From Ensifer adhaerens (GTDB lineage Bacteria; Pseudomonadota; Alphaproteobacteria; Rhizobiales; Rhizobiaceae): a stretch of 64,000 nt of DNA. The stretch covers positions 3,789,501-3,853,500 of the forward strand of contig NZ_CP083349.1 in NCBI RefSeq assembly GCF_020035535.1, written 5' to 3'. Within the stretch, counting starts at the first letter, position 1, and every line of letters starts with the position of its first letter. Made by a program: the position numbers and the translations under genes. Under the pieces are notes generated by a model, which did not search any database, was not told where the DNA came from, and worked only from the letters and a program-made list of their open reading frames with translations. Shown here in pieces: positions 1 to 10,360 of this stretch.

Positions 1-672
1 TTGCTGCAGGTTCTCGATGCGATCGATGGCGCGCCCGGCATCGTGCTCTATACGATTGTCGACCGGGATCTCGCCGATGTCATCGATCAGCGTTGCCGCG
101 AGATGGGTGTCCCTTGCGTCTCGGTGCTCGATCCGATCATCGACCTCTTCCAGTCCTATCTCGGCTCACCGTCGCGACGTCGCTCCGGCGCCCAGCATGT
201 GATGGATGCGGAGTATTTTGCCCGCATCGACGCGCTCAACTTTACTATGGACCATGACGACGGCCAGTTGCCCGCCGACTTCGACGAGGCGGATGTCGTT
301 CTCGTCGGCATCAGCCGCACATCGAAAACGCCGACCAGCATCTATCTCGCCAACCGCGGCATCAAGACGGCCAATATCCCGATTGTCCCGGGCGTGCCGT
401 TGCCCGAAAGATTGATGGAGGCGACGAAGCCGCTCGTCGTCGGTCTGATTGCCACGGCCGATCGCATCTCGCAGGTGCGTCAGCACCGGGTGCTCGGAAC
501 GACGCAAGGGTTCCACGGCGATCAGTATACGGACAAGGCCTCGATTACCGAGGAGCTCAAATATGCCCGCTCGCTCTGCGCCCGTAACAATTGGCCGGTC
601 ATCGACGTCACCCGCCGTTCGATCGAGGAGACCGCGGCGGCAATCGTTGCCCTGCGTCCGCGTCTGCGCTAG
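1..672 (+). CDS. ppsR: Pyruvate, phosphate dikinase regulatory protein (DUF299/PpsR family), 5' truncated by window edge
   Basis: The C-terminal about 223 residues of a PpsR/DUF299 bifunctional kinase-pyrophosphorylase. This family phosphorylates and dephosphorylates a threonine of PEP synthase or pyruvate phosphate dikinase. The P-loop-like motif [10 protein letters not shown] at about residues 103-112 of the fragment and the following SIYLANRG are characteristic. Full-length members are about 270 residues, so roughly 50 N-terminal residues lie left of the window; the TTG at base 1 is an internal codon, not a start. It leads the origin-side operon with maf and aroE, about 140 bases downstream. 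In alphaproteobacteria this gene is usually adjacent to hemE. Confidence 0.9.
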   Translation: MLQVLDAIDGAPGIVLYTIVDRDLADVIDQRCREMGVPCVSVLDPIIDLFQSYLGSPSRRRSGAQHVMDAEYFARIDALNFTMDHDDGQLPADFDEADVVLVGISRTSKTPTSIYLANRGIKTANIPIVPGVPLPERLMEATKPLVVGLIATADRISQVRQHRVLGTTQGFHGDQYTDKASITEELKYARSLCARNNWPVIDVTRRSIEETAAAIVALRPRLR

Positions 673-814
673 AGCCGAATAACGAAATGTGCCTGCGGTC
701 TTCCGCCCCGCCATCCCGCTCTTACTTAAAAGAATGGATCACGGCGACGATTTGGGTCGAGCCGACCCCAGGTCACGTGATAGACCCGAATCGAACAATA
801 CGGGAACCTGCTTG

Positions 815-1414
815 ATGTTACCTTCGCTCGTCTTGGCCTCGGCAAGCCCGTTTCGTCGCGCGCTCCTGGAAAATGCCGGCCTTGTTTTCGAGGCGAAGGC
901 AGCCAGAATCGACGAACGTGCGCTGGAAAAGCCACTCGAAGATGCTGGAGCCGCACCGGAAGCCGTAGCGCTGGCGCTTGCAGAAGCAAAGGCGCGCGAT
1001 GTGATCAGGCATTTCGGTGATGCGCTGGTGATCGGCTCGGACCAGACCATGTCTTTGGAGGCACGGGTCTATCACAAGCCGAAGGATATGGCGGAAGCGG
1101 CCCAGCATCTGCTGTCGCTGTCGGGCAAGACCCATCGCCTGAACAGCGCCATTGTGCTTATGCGCGGCGAAGAGGTCGTCTGGCGGCACGTCTCTTCGGC
1201 TCACATGACCGTGCGGCCGCTGACGGCCGACTTCGTAGAGCGTCACTTGCAGCGTGTCGGCGAAAAGGCGCTTTCGAGCGTCGGCGCCTATCAGCTGGAG
1301 GGCGAGGGGATTCAGCTCTTCGAAAAGATCGAGGGCGACTACTTCACCATCCTCGGTCTTCCGATGCTGCCGTTGCTCGCCAAACTTCGTGAACTGGGAA
1401 CGATCGATGCGTGA
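815..1414 (+). CDS. maf: Maf-like nucleoside triphosphate pyrophosphatase
   Basis: A 199-residue Maf/HAM1-type pyrophosphatase, which hydrolyses non-canonical or excess nucleoside triphosphates in the cytoplasm. The N-terminal signature [17 protein letters not shown] matches the Maf family. VIGSDQTM carries the conserved acidic catalytic region, and the length is typical. An in-frame upstream extension exists, but the ATG at 815 gives the canonical N terminus. Its last 8 bases overlap the start of aroE, indicating translational coupling. The stop codon TGA is also the first three bases of a parS-like site. Which of the two common Maf subtypes it is cannot be decided from sequence inspection alone. 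Confidence 0.9.
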   Translation: MLPSLVLASASPFRRALLENAGLVFEAKAARIDERALEKPLEDAGAAPEAVALALAEAKARDVIRHFGDALVIGSDQTMSLEARVYHKPKDMAEAAQHLLSLSGKTHRLNSAIVLMRGEEVVWRHVSSAHMTVRPLTADFVERHLQRVGEKALSSVGAYQLEGEGIQLFEKIEGDYFTILGLPMLPLLAKLRELGTIDA

Positions 1415-2264
1415 TTCACGTGAAACATTTGTTAACCACGCCTTCGTCACCGGCTATCCGATCAAGCATTCCCGGTCGCCACTTATCCATGGCCACTGGC
1501 TGAAACAGCTGGGTCTGCCCGGCAGCTACCGTGCGCATGAGGTCAAGCCGGAAGAATTCGCAGCCTTCATTGCCAGCCTCAAGGACGGAACATCCGGCTT
1601 TAGCGGCGGCAACGTCACCATCCCCCACAAGGAGCTTGCCTGTCGCCTGGCGGATCGGCCGGATGAACTGAGCCAGGAACTCGGCGCCGCCAACACTCTA
1701 TGGGTTAGGGATGGCGAGGTGCATGCCACCAACACCGATGGCCGCGGCTTCGTTGCCAATCTCGATGAGCGGGCGACCGGCTGGGACAAGACGTCGACTG
1801 CGGTGGTCCTCGGCGCCGGCGGTGCCAGCCGTGCCATTATCCAGGCCGTCCGTGACCGTGGCATAAATACGATCCATGTCGTCAATCGGACGGTCGAGCG
1901 GGCGAGGGAACTCGCCGACCGTTTCGGACCGTCGGTTGAAGCGCATCCGCTGGCCGCGCTGGAAGAGGTCATGACCGGCGCAGGCCTGTTCATCAATACC
2001 ACCTCGCTCGGCATGGATGGCAGTGAAGCGCCGGCGATCGATTTCGGCGTCATGGCACCCGGCGCCGTCGTCACCGACATTGTCTATGTTCCCCTGAAGA
2101 CGCCGATCCTCGCTCAGGCGGAGGCGCAAGGTTTTGCGATCGTCGACGGTTTGGGCATGCTTCTCCACCAGGCTGTGCCCGGCTTTGAACTCTGGTTCGG
2201 CTGTCGGCCGACGGTCGACGCCACGCTTCGACAACTCATCATCGATGACATGGACAGACACTGA
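1407..2264 (+). CDS. aroE: Shikimate dehydrogenase
   Basis: A 285-residue AroE that reduces 3-dehydroshikimate to shikimate with NADPH in the aromatic amino acid pathway. The N terminus has the substrate-binding motif [13 protein letters not shown] with the two conserved serines, then GGNVTIPHK with the catalytic lysine, NTDGRGF, and the Rossmann motif [11 protein letters not shown] chose the ATG at 1407, which overlaps maf by 8 bases and gives a normal N terminus. Codons 3 to 7 lie inside a parS-like sequence, so this coding start seems to carry a second function. It overlaps coaE by one base. Confidence 0.95.
   Translation: MRDSRETFVNHAFVTGYPIKHSRSPLIHGHWLKQLGLPGSYRAHEVKPEEFAAFIASLKDGTSGFSGGNVTIPHKELACRLADRPDELSQELGAANTLWVRDGEVHATNTDGRGFVANLDERATGWDKTSTAVVLGAGGASRAIIQAVRDRGINTIHVVNRTVERARELADRFGPSVEAHPLAALEEVMTGAGLFINTTSLGMDGSEAPAIDFGVMAPGAVVTDIVYVPLKTPILAQAEAQGFAIVDGLGMLLHQAVPGFELWFGCRPTVDATLRQLIIDDMDRH
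1412..1427. promoter_or_regulatory. parS-like ParB binding site (site 1)
   Basis: The 16 bases TGATTCACGTGAAACA differ at one position from the widely conserved parS sequence TGTTTCACGTGAAACA. The site covers the maf stop codon and the first aroE codons. The changed base makes GATTC, a GANTC methylation target. Its location beside the presumed origin side of the chromosome suits a centromere site for ParB. ParB binding is inferred from the sequence match only. Confidence 0.75.
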
Positions 2265-2866
2265 TGATTATCCTCGGGCTCACAGGTTCGATCGCCATGG
2301 GCAAATCGACGGCGGCCCAGATGTTCCGCGACTTCGGCGTTCCGGTGAACGATGCCGACGAGGTCGTGCATGAACTTTATCGCGGCGAGGCGGTGGCGCC
2401 GGTCGAGGCGGCCTTTCCCGGAACGACGAAAGACGGCGAGGTCGACCGGGCCGAACTGTCGCGCCAGCTCATGGGAGCGCCGGGTCGGTTGCGCGAACTG
2501 GAGGCGATCGTTCATCCGCTCGTGCGCAAGAGCGAGCAGGAGTTTCTGGCGAAGAACGCGGCCGCCGGCGAGCCTTTTGTCGTCTTGGACATTCCGCTGC
2601 TGTTCGAAACGGGCGCGGAAAAGCGGGTCGATCGCGTCGTCGTGGTGACCTGTTCGGCCGATCTCCAGCGGGAGAGGGCACTGAAGCGCCCTGGAATGAC
2701 CGAGGAAAAACTCGCGATGATCCTTGCGCGGCAGGTGCCGGACAGCGAAAAGCGTAAACGCGCCGACCACATCATCGATACCAGCGACAGTTTCGACGTC
2801 ACTCGCAGCCAAGTGAAGGCCGTCGTCGACCAACTCGTAGCCAGCAACGGAGACGCGGATGCGTGA
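2264..2866 (+). CDS. coaE: Dephospho-CoA kinase
   Basis: A 200-residue dephospho-CoA kinase that phosphorylates the 3'-hydroxyl of dephospho-CoA, the last step of coenzyme A synthesis. The P-loop GSIAMGKST is at residues 8-16, followed by NDADEVVHELY and LDIPLLFETG, all typical of CoaE. The start ATG overlaps the aroE stop by one base (TGATG) and the 3' end overlaps dnaQ by 8 bases, so the five genes behave as one operon. The length is normal for the family. Confidence 0.95.
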   Translation: MIILGLTGSIAMGKSTAAQMFRDFGVPVNDADEVVHELYRGEAVAPVEAAFPGTTKDGEVDRAELSRQLMGAPGRLRELEAIVHPLVRKSEQEFLAKNAAAGEPFVVLDIPLLFETGAEKRVDRVVVVTCSADLQRERALKRPGMTEEKLAMILARQVPDSEKRKRADHIIDTSDSFDVTRSQVKAVVDQLVASNGDADA

Positions 2867-3563
2867 GATCATCTTCGATACGGAAACGACCGGCCTCGAC
2901 AATCGTGAGGACCGAGTGATCGAAATCGGCGGTGTCGAACTCGAGAACCAGTTTCCGACCGGCCGCACGCTGCACATCTTCGTCAATCCCGGCAGCCGCA
3001 AGGTTCACCCGGACGCACTCGCGATCCACGGGATTACCGATGACTTCCTGAAGGACAAGCCGCCTTTCGCCGATGTCGTCGATGAGATCCTCGAATTCTT
3101 CGGTGATGCCCGGTGGGTCGCGCACAACGCCACCTTCGACATGGGCTTCATCAACGCCGAGTTCGCGCGTCTGGGATTGCCGCCGATTGCAATCGATCGT
3201 GTGACGGACACCCTGGCGCTCGCCCGACGCAAGCACCCGATGGGACCGAACTCGCTCGACGCGCTTTGCCGTCGTTACGGTATCGACAATTCGCACCGCG
3301 CGAAACACGGCGCTCTTCTCGACTCCGAACTGCTCGCCGAAGTCTATATCGAGATGATCGGCGGTCGCCAGGCGGCACTCGGTCTTGTCTCGACGAAGTC
3401 GGCGGGACAGTCGATCGAGCTCGACGATGCGCCGATCGTCATCGGCCAGCGCCCGCGTCCGCTGCCGAACCGGCTCTCGGAGGACGATCTTGCGGCGCAC
3501 GCTGCGCTGATTGCGAAGATCGGCGGCAAGGCGATCTGGGCGAAATACGAACCCCAGGAATAA
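2859..3563 (+). CDS. dnaQ: DNA polymerase III epsilon subunit (proofreading exonuclease)
   Basis: A 234-residue DEDDh-type 3'-5' exonuclease. Motif ExoI is IFDTETTGLD near residue 5, ExoII is HNATFDMGFIN near residue 88, and ExoIII is HRAKHGALLDSELLAE near residue 147, so all metal ligands and the catalytic histidine are present. The C-terminal tail after about residue 180 would contact the polymerase alpha subunit. It is the last gene of the ppsR-maf-aroE-coaE-dnaQ run and is followed at once by a strong terminator. Confidence 0.95.
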   Translation: MREIIFDTETTGLDNREDRVIEIGGVELENQFPTGRTLHIFVNPGSRKVHPDALAIHGITDDFLKDKPPFADVVDEILEFFGDARWVAHNATFDMGFINAEFARLGLPPIAIDRVTDTLALARRKHPMGPNSLDALCRRYGIDNSHRAKHGALLDSELLAEVYIEMIGGRQAALGLVSTKSAGQSIELDDAPIVIGQRPRPLPNRLSEDDLAAHAALIAKIGGKAIWAKYEPQE

Positions 3564-3572
3564 GCAGGCATG

Positions 3573-3602
3573 AAAAAAGCCCGGCGCGAGCCGGGCTTTT
3601 TT
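3573..3602. terminator. Bidirectional intrinsic terminator between dnaQ and secB
   Basis: A GCCCGG/CCGGGC stem with a 6-base loop is flanked by six A on the left and six T on the right. It therefore works as an intrinsic terminator on both strands, ending rightward dnaQ and leftward secB, which converge here. Confidence 0.9.
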
Positions 3603-3625
3603 ATCTCAGCGTTCTGAAATTCAGA

Positions 3626-4129
3626 TCAGTTCGCGGTTTCGTTCGAATTGGAAACCTGGGCACGGACCTTTTCTTCGGCCATGCGCTGCGCGAACATCTG
3701 CGCGAAGTCGATCGGGTCGATCATCAGCGGCGGGAAGCCACCGTTGCGGGTCGCGTCGGCAACGATCTGACGCGCGAACGGGAACAGCAGACGCGGGCAC
3801 TCGATGAAGAGCAGCGGCAGCATGTGCTCCTGCGGGAAGCCTGCAACGCGGAAGACCCCGCCATAGGCGAGTTCGACGTTGAAGAGAACGCGGTCGCCGT
3901 CCTTGGCCTCGGCATTCAGCGAGAGAACCACGTCGAAATCGTTCTCTGCGAGCGGGTTGGCGTTGACGTTGACGTTGATATTGATCGACGGCGCCTTGTC
4001 ACGGGCCTGCAGCGAACGCGGAGCGCCCGGGTTTTCGAAGGAAAGATCCTTGATATACTGGGCGAGGATGTTCAGCGTCGGGCTCTGCTGCGCGCTGCCG
4101 TTGCCGTTGGATGCGGTATCAGTCGTCAT
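3626..4129 (-). CDS. secB: Protein-export chaperone SecB
   Basis: A 167-residue SecB, the cytosolic tetrameric chaperone that keeps preproteins unfolded and hands them to SecA. The core [18 protein letters not shown] and the C-terminal [13 protein letters not shown] are family hallmarks. An upstream in-frame extension of 13 codons exists, but the ATG at 4129 yields the standard MTTD-type N terminus. It is transcribed away from fxsA. The 200-base upstream region contains an exact 18-base tandem duplication and a palindrome. Confidence 0.95.
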   Translation of the reverse strand: MTTDTASNGNGSAQQSPTLNILAQYIKDLSFENPGAPRSLQARDKAPSININVNVNANPLAENDFDVVLSLNAEAKDGDRVLFNVELAYGGVFRVAGFPQEHMLPLLFIECPRLLFPFARQIVADATRNGGFPPLMIDPIDFAQMFAQRMAEEKVRAQVSNSNETAN

Positions 4130-4270
4130 AAGGGTTCCTCGACAAAAATAGGTGAGGCCATCTAGCATTTCGGCCTAGGGCTTACAACCCTGCGGACCCA
4201 GCGCTTGCAGCCGGATACGCTGCCTTTGCTCCAAACCGCGAAGCCGGGAATATGCTCCGGAATATGGGCG

Positions 4271-4306
4271 ACAGAGTGCCCTATAAGCACAGAGTGCCCT
4301 ATAAGC
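4271..4306. repeat. Exact tandem duplication of an 18-base unit upstream of secB
   Basis: ACAGAGTGCCCTATAAGC occurs twice back to back (4271-4288 and 4289-4306) without mismatch. It lies between the end of fxsA and the start of secB, in the likely secB upstream region. An exact duplication suggests recent slippage. On the secB strand each unit contributes a TATAG-containing element, so it may double a promoter or operator. Confidence 0.9.
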
Positions 4307-4323
4307 ATTGTTTCCAACAATGC
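4305..4323. terminator. Perfect 8-base inverted repeat just after fxsA
   Basis: GCATTGTT and AACAATGC are separated by TCC and lie 6 bases beyond the fxsA stop codon on the leftward strand. It could form a hairpin terminating fxsA, but there is no clear U-tract. An operator in the secB upstream region is the alternative. It abuts the 18-base tandem duplication. Confidence 0.45.
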
Positions 4324-4329
4324 TCTTCG

Positions 4330-4836
4330 CTAGGGCCGGTGGCGATTGCCTGATTGCGGTGGATCCTCCTCGTCCGTGCGCGAAAATTCGCCTTCGTCGA
4401 GATCGATGACGCGCGGCGAGGGGCGTGGCTCGCGCGGGTCGTTTTGCGGGTGCCAGCTTGTCCCGGAGGCCGCGGTCACGATCGTCATCTTCTTGCGCAG
4501 AAAGGCGGCAACGGCGTTGCGGACAAAGGGCAGGAACAGGAGGAGGCCGATCACGTCGCTGACGAAACCCGGTACGACGAGCAGGATCGCGGCGACGAAC
4601 AACAAGGCACCGCCAATCACCTCTCGACCCGGGTCACTGCCGGTGCGGGTGGCATCCTGCATCCTGCGAATGACGGTAAATCCCTGGACTCTCAGCAAGA
4701 TCACACCCACAAATGCGCTGAGCAGCACCAGAAGCAGTGTCATCAAAAGGCCGATCTCGCGACCGACCACGACGAAGCCGGCGATCTCGGCGAATGGAAG
4801 CCCGAAGATGATAAGAGGGATAAGAAATGAACGCAT
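4330..4836 (-). CDS. fxsA: FxsA family cytoplasmic-membrane protein
   Basis: A 168-residue FxsA-type inner-membrane protein. The N-terminal MRSFLIPLIIFGLPFAEIAGF, the VGVILLRVQG segment and the hydrophobic ALLFVAAILLVVPGFVSDVIGLLL with its PGFxSDxxG motif define the family. Two to three membrane spans are followed by a polar, proline- and acid-rich tail of about 50 residues. In E. coli FxsA affects F-exclusion of phage T7; its molecular role is unknown. I used the ATG at 4836 rather than the TTG one codon upstream. It is divergent from the Tim44-like gene. Confidence 0.85.
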   Translation of the reverse strand: MRSFLIPLIIFGLPFAEIAGFVVVGREIGLLMTLLLVLLSAFVGVILLRVQGFTVIRRMQDATRTGSDPGREVIGGALLFVAAILLVVPGFVSDVIGLLLFLPFVRNAVAAFLRKKMTIVTAASGTSWHPQNDPREPRPSPRVIDLDEGEFSRTDEEDPPQSGNRHRP

Positions 4837-4966
4837 CAATGCTGCCCGAATATGAAACTTGGTGTCACATCCCGTTCTAAGGGTGCGACATCGCCATTTG
4901 AATGATCTATTCTTGCGGACTATATGGAATAGCCACGAGAAATTCTAACAGCGGTTCCGGGTGGAA

Positions 4967-5671
4967 ATGGGCTCTTTCGACTTCATCACGTTTTTTTTCC
5001 TGATCGCCGCGGTGGTCATTTTCCTGCAACTGCGCAGCGTCTTGGGCCGCCGGACGGGGAGCGAACGGCCGCCCTTCGATCCATATTCGTCGCGAGACAT
5101 GAGCCAGGGGCCGGAAAACGGTGACAAGGGCAAGGTCGTGCAGTTGCCGCGACGCGACAACGCGGACGAAGATGCGGGTCGTTACGAATCGGTCGATGCC
5201 TTTGCCAAGGCGGGCACGACGCTGAACACGCAACTTCGGGCGTTGAGCGACGCTGATCCGAGCTTCGACCCCAAGGAGTTCGTCAACGGCGCCAAGATGG
5301 CTTACGAGATGATCGTCATGGCGTTTGCGGATGGCGACCGTAAGACGTTGAAAAACCTGTTGTCCCGCGAGGTCTATGAAGGTTTTGATGCGGCGATTAC
5401 CGATCGCGAGCGCAAGGGCGAAGTCGTCAAGTCCACCTTCGTCGGCATCGACAAGGCCGACATCATTCACGCTGAAGTGAAGGATAGTGAAGAGAACATC
5501 ACGGTCCGTATCGTCAGCCAACTGATTTCGGCGACCTATGACAAGCAGGGCGGCCTGATCGACGGCGATGCCGAGTCGGTTGCCGAGGTCAACGATCTCT
5601 GGACCTTTGCGCGAGACATCCGCTCGCGTGATCCGAACTGGAAGCTGATCGCCACCGAATCCGAAAACTGA
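4967..5671 (+). CDS. Tim44-like domain membrane protein (TimA type)
   Basis: A 234-residue protein with one N-terminal transmembrane segment (FDFITFFFLIAAVVIFLQL), a polar linker rich in Arg and Asp, and a Tim44-like C-terminal domain (from about residue 85 with FNPKEF-like FDPKEFVNGAKMAYEMIV). The domain resembles the membrane-binding half of mitochondrial Tim44. The bacterial role is unsettled. A GTG six bases upstream is an alternative start. It precedes mltA by 15 bases, and the secB-fxsA-tim44-mltA-smr order is common in rhizobia. Confidence 0.8.
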   Translation: MGSFDFITFFFLIAAVVIFLQLRSVLGRRTGSERPPFDPYSSRDMSQGPENGDKGKVVQLPRRDNADEDAGRYESVDAFAKAGTTLNTQLRALSDADPSFDPKEFVNGAKMAYEMIVMAFADGDRKTLKNLLSREVYEGFDAAITDRERKGEVVKSTFVGIDKADIIHAEVKDSEENITVRIVSQLISATYDKQGGLIDGDAESVAEVNDLWTFARDIRSRDPNWKLIATESEN

Positions 5672-5686
5672 GCGGAACTGGCGACG

Positions 5687-6790
5687 ATGTCCTTTCGACT
5701 TGAACCCGTCAGTTTCGACGATCTCCCGGGCTGGCGGGACGACGACCCGACAAAAGTGATCGAGGCGATGCGTCGCTGTCGGAAGCACGTCTCGACAGCG
5801 AAACCCTATCGCACGGGTTCGCTCGGCATCTCGGTCGATGATCTGACACCGGCCTTTTCGGCTTCATCGGTGGATATCGATTCAGCTGAGGGTGCGCGGA
5901 CTTTCTTCGAGAAGCACTTCGTACCGTTCCGGATCGGGCCGGAAGCCGGTTCCGGTTTTGTTACCGCCTTCTACGAACCGGAAATCGACGTTCGTGCCCA
6001 GGCGGACGAGACCTATCGGTACCCGCTCTACCGCCGCCCTGCGGATTTGATCGATATCGACGATACGAACCGGCCCGACGGCATGGATCCCTATTTCACT
6101 TTCGGTCTTTCCGAGGGTGGCCGGATCGGCGAGTATCCGGACAGGAAAGCAATCGAGCAGGGTTGTCTTGCGGGCCGCGGCCTCGAGATCGCCTATGCGA
6201 AGTCCAAGGTCGAAGTTTTCTTCGTTCATGTGCAGGGCGCGGCACGCCTCCGATACCCGGATGGTTCGCGTCGCCGTGTCACCTATGCCGCCAAGACCGG
6301 CCACTACTTCTCCGCGGTCGGCAAGCTCTTGATCGAGCGCGGCAAGATCGATGCCGCGACCGTCTCGATGATGAGCATTCGCGACTGGCTTGAGGCGCAT
6401 CCGGACGAGGTCGATGAGGTCCTCTGGCACAACAGGTCATTCATCTTCTTCCGCGAAGCCGCGGTCGAAGACGAGCACTTGGGGCCGATTGCCGCCGCCA
6501 AGGTCGCGCTCGAGCCGGGACGCTCGCTGGCGGTGGATCGCCTGATCCACACGTTCGGCGTGCCGTTTTACGTCGCAAGCGACAGCCTGACGCGCCTGGA
6601 CGAAGGCAAACCCTTCCGGCGCCTGATGCTGGCGCTTGATACCGGTTCGGCGATCGTCGGCCCGGCACGCGGCGATATCTTCACCGGTTCCGGTTTTGAG
6701 GCGGGCGAACGGGCAGGAGCGGTCCGTAACACTGCCGATTTTTATGTTTTCGTTCCCAAGGCGGCCGCGGCACGATACGGCAATGCCTAA
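5687..6790 (+). CDS. mltA: MltA family lytic murein transglycosylase without a signal peptide
   Basis: A 367-residue MltA-type protein that would cleave peptidoglycan to 1,6-anhydromuropeptides. The MltA domain includes GFVTAFYEPEIDVRAQ near residue 85 and the 3D domain with LMLALDTGSAIVGPARGDIFTGSG near residue 310, which has the conserved catalytic aspartates. The N terminus is polar and shows neither Sec signal nor lipobox, and an in-frame stop lies 18 bases upstream, so no longer start exists. It overlaps the Smr gene by 8 bases. Export route is therefore unclear. Confidence 0.85.
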   Translation: MSFRLEPVSFDDLPGWRDDDPTKVIEAMRRCRKHVSTAKPYRTGSLGISVDDLTPAFSASSVDIDSAEGARTFFEKHFVPFRIGPEAGSGFVTAFYEPEIDVRAQADETYRYPLYRRPADLIDIDDTNRPDGMDPYFTFGLSEGGRIGEYPDRKAIEQGCLAGRGLEIAYAKSKVEVFFVHVQGAARLRYPDGSRRRVTYAAKTGHYFSAVGKLLIERGKIDAATVSMMSIRDWLEAHPDEVDEVLWHNRSFIFFREAAVEDEHLGPIAAAKVALEPGRSLAVDRLIHTFGVPFYVASDSLTRLDEGKPFRRLMLALDTGSAIVGPARGDIFTGSGFEAGERAGAVRNTADFYVFVPKAAAARYGNA

Positions 6791-7352
6791 GGAAAAGAAG
6801 CTTTCAGCAGAGGATCGCATTCTCTGGGGCAAGGTTGCCCGTTCGGCGAGACCGATGCCGGGTCGCCTCGACGACCTGATGGACATGCTTGCCGAGGACG
6901 AGCAGGCAAAGCCGCAAGAAGAGCTGAAGGCCAAACAACAGCAGCAACCACCGACAGGCGCCGTTGAGCAGCCGGGCATCGCGCTGACGAAGAAGTCTGG
7001 CGACAAGGTGCATCACCCGCTTGAGAAGCCGGTCAAGCGCAAACTTGCCAAGGGGCGCCTGACCCTCGAAGCGCGGATCGACCTGCACGGCATGATCCAG
7101 AGCGAAGCGCATGGCCTGCTCCTGCAGTTTCTCTTGAGGGCACATGAACGTGGGTTGCGCCATGTCCTTGTGATCACCGGCAAGGGCACTTCTTTCGGCA
7201 GCGACGGTGCGTTGAAAAGGGCGGTGCCACTCTGGTTCTCACTTCCCGAGTTCCGCCCGCTGATCTCGTCCTATGAGCAGGCCGCCCGCAACCACGGCGG
7301 CGAGGGCGCCCTCTACGTACGGTTGGCGCGTGCGCGAGGCGGCGCGATATGA
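6783..7352 (+). CDS. Smr domain protein
   Basis: A 189-residue protein with a Smr (MutS2-related) nuclease-type domain at about residues 95-185, shown by IDLHGMIQSEAHGLLLQFL, HVLVITGKGTSFGSDG and the downstream Y-x-A-x-x-x-x-GGEGALYVRL pattern. The DLHG and TGKG motifs are the family's signature; some Smr proteins nick DNA or cleave RNA. The N-terminal third is charged, with a glutamine run at about residue 58. The start ATG overlaps the mltA stop and its end overlaps the XRE gene by 4 bases. Confidence 0.85.
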   Translation: MPKEKKLSAEDRILWGKVARSARPMPGRLDDLMDMLAEDEQAKPQEELKAKQQQQPPTGAVEQPGIALTKKSGDKVHHPLEKPVKRKLAKGRLTLEARIDLHGMIQSEAHGLLLQFLLRAHERGLRHVLVITGKGTSFGSDGALKRAVPLWFSLPEFRPLISSYEQAARNHGGEGALYVRLARARGGAI

Positions 7353-7726
7353 CGCCCTTCGGCGAGGCACTGCGCGAACTCAGGCGCAGGAAAGGCGTGT
7401 CGCAAAAACAGATGGCGGCAGCGATCAACGTCTCCGCCGCCTATCTCTCAGCTCTCGAACATGGAAAGCGCGGGGCGCCGAGTTTTGATTTTCTCCAGCG
7501 GGTGGCGGGCTATTTCAACGTGATCTGGGATGAGGCGGAGGAATTGTTCCGCATTGCCAACGTTTCCGCCCCGAAAGTTGTTCTGGATACCTCGGGCCTG
7601 ACGCCGGAACACACGGCCTTTGCCAACCGGCTCAGTGAACAAATCCGCGCTTTGTCGCCGGAGACGATCCGCAAGCTGGAAGATGTTTTGGAAAAAGCCA
7701 CATTTCCTGATAATGACAGGGGATGA
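7349..7726 (+). CDS. XRE family helix-turn-helix regulator
   Basis: A 125-residue protein with an N-terminal HTH_3 domain at about residues 5-62: LRELRRRKGVSQKQMAAAINVSAAYLSALEHGKRG, in which VSQKQMA and VSAAYLSALE are the two helices. The C-terminal half has no enzyme motif and could mediate dimerisation. It overlaps the Smr gene by 4 bases, so it is the tail of the tim44-mltA-smr operon. Its targets are unknown; gyrB, directly downstream, is one candidate by position only. Confidence 0.8.
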   Translation: MTPFGEALRELRRRKGVSQKQMAAAINVSAAYLSALEHGKRGAPSFDFLQRVAGYFNVIWDEAEELFRIANVSAPKVVLDTSGLTPEHTAFANRLSEQIRALSPETIRKLEDVLEKATFPDNDRG

Positions 7727-7808
7727 ACACCTGTTTCCGGCCGCCGCCCGGCGATCCGGGATTTGGAACCTTGGACAAATTTTCTATAGTCCACGAGGCG
7801 TCCGAGAC

Positions 7809-7827
7809 GTGATTCGCAACGAATCAC
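7809..7827. promoter_or_regulatory. Perfect palindrome with two GANTC sites in the gyrB leader
   Basis: GTGATTCGCAACGAATCAC has 8-base arms and a 3-base centre, 34 bases before the gyrB start. It contains GATTC and GAATC, both CcrM methylation targets. It may be a regulator site or a leader hairpin. Confidence 0.6.
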
Positions 7828-7861
7828 CATGTCCGAAGAACCTGGAAAGACCCGTAGCTGA

Positions 7862-10297
<2,436 letters not shown>

Positions 10298-10324
10298 TCT
10301 TTCCGGAGATCATTGGCAGTTGAG

Positions 10325-10355
10325 ATCCCGGTGCCGCGTGGCACCGGGATTTTTT
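10325..10355 (+). terminator. gyrB intrinsic terminator
   Basis: An 11-base stem (ATCCCGGTGCC/GGCACCGGGAT) with a GCGT loop runs into a T tract. It ends gyrB just before the 3' end of the convergent nitroreductase gene. Confidence 0.9.
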
Positions 10356-10360
10356 GTTTA

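Noticed and set aside
769..784. GGTCACGTGATA as a parS-like site
   Set aside because: Only about 10 of 16 positions match and the arms are not symmetric with the consensus.
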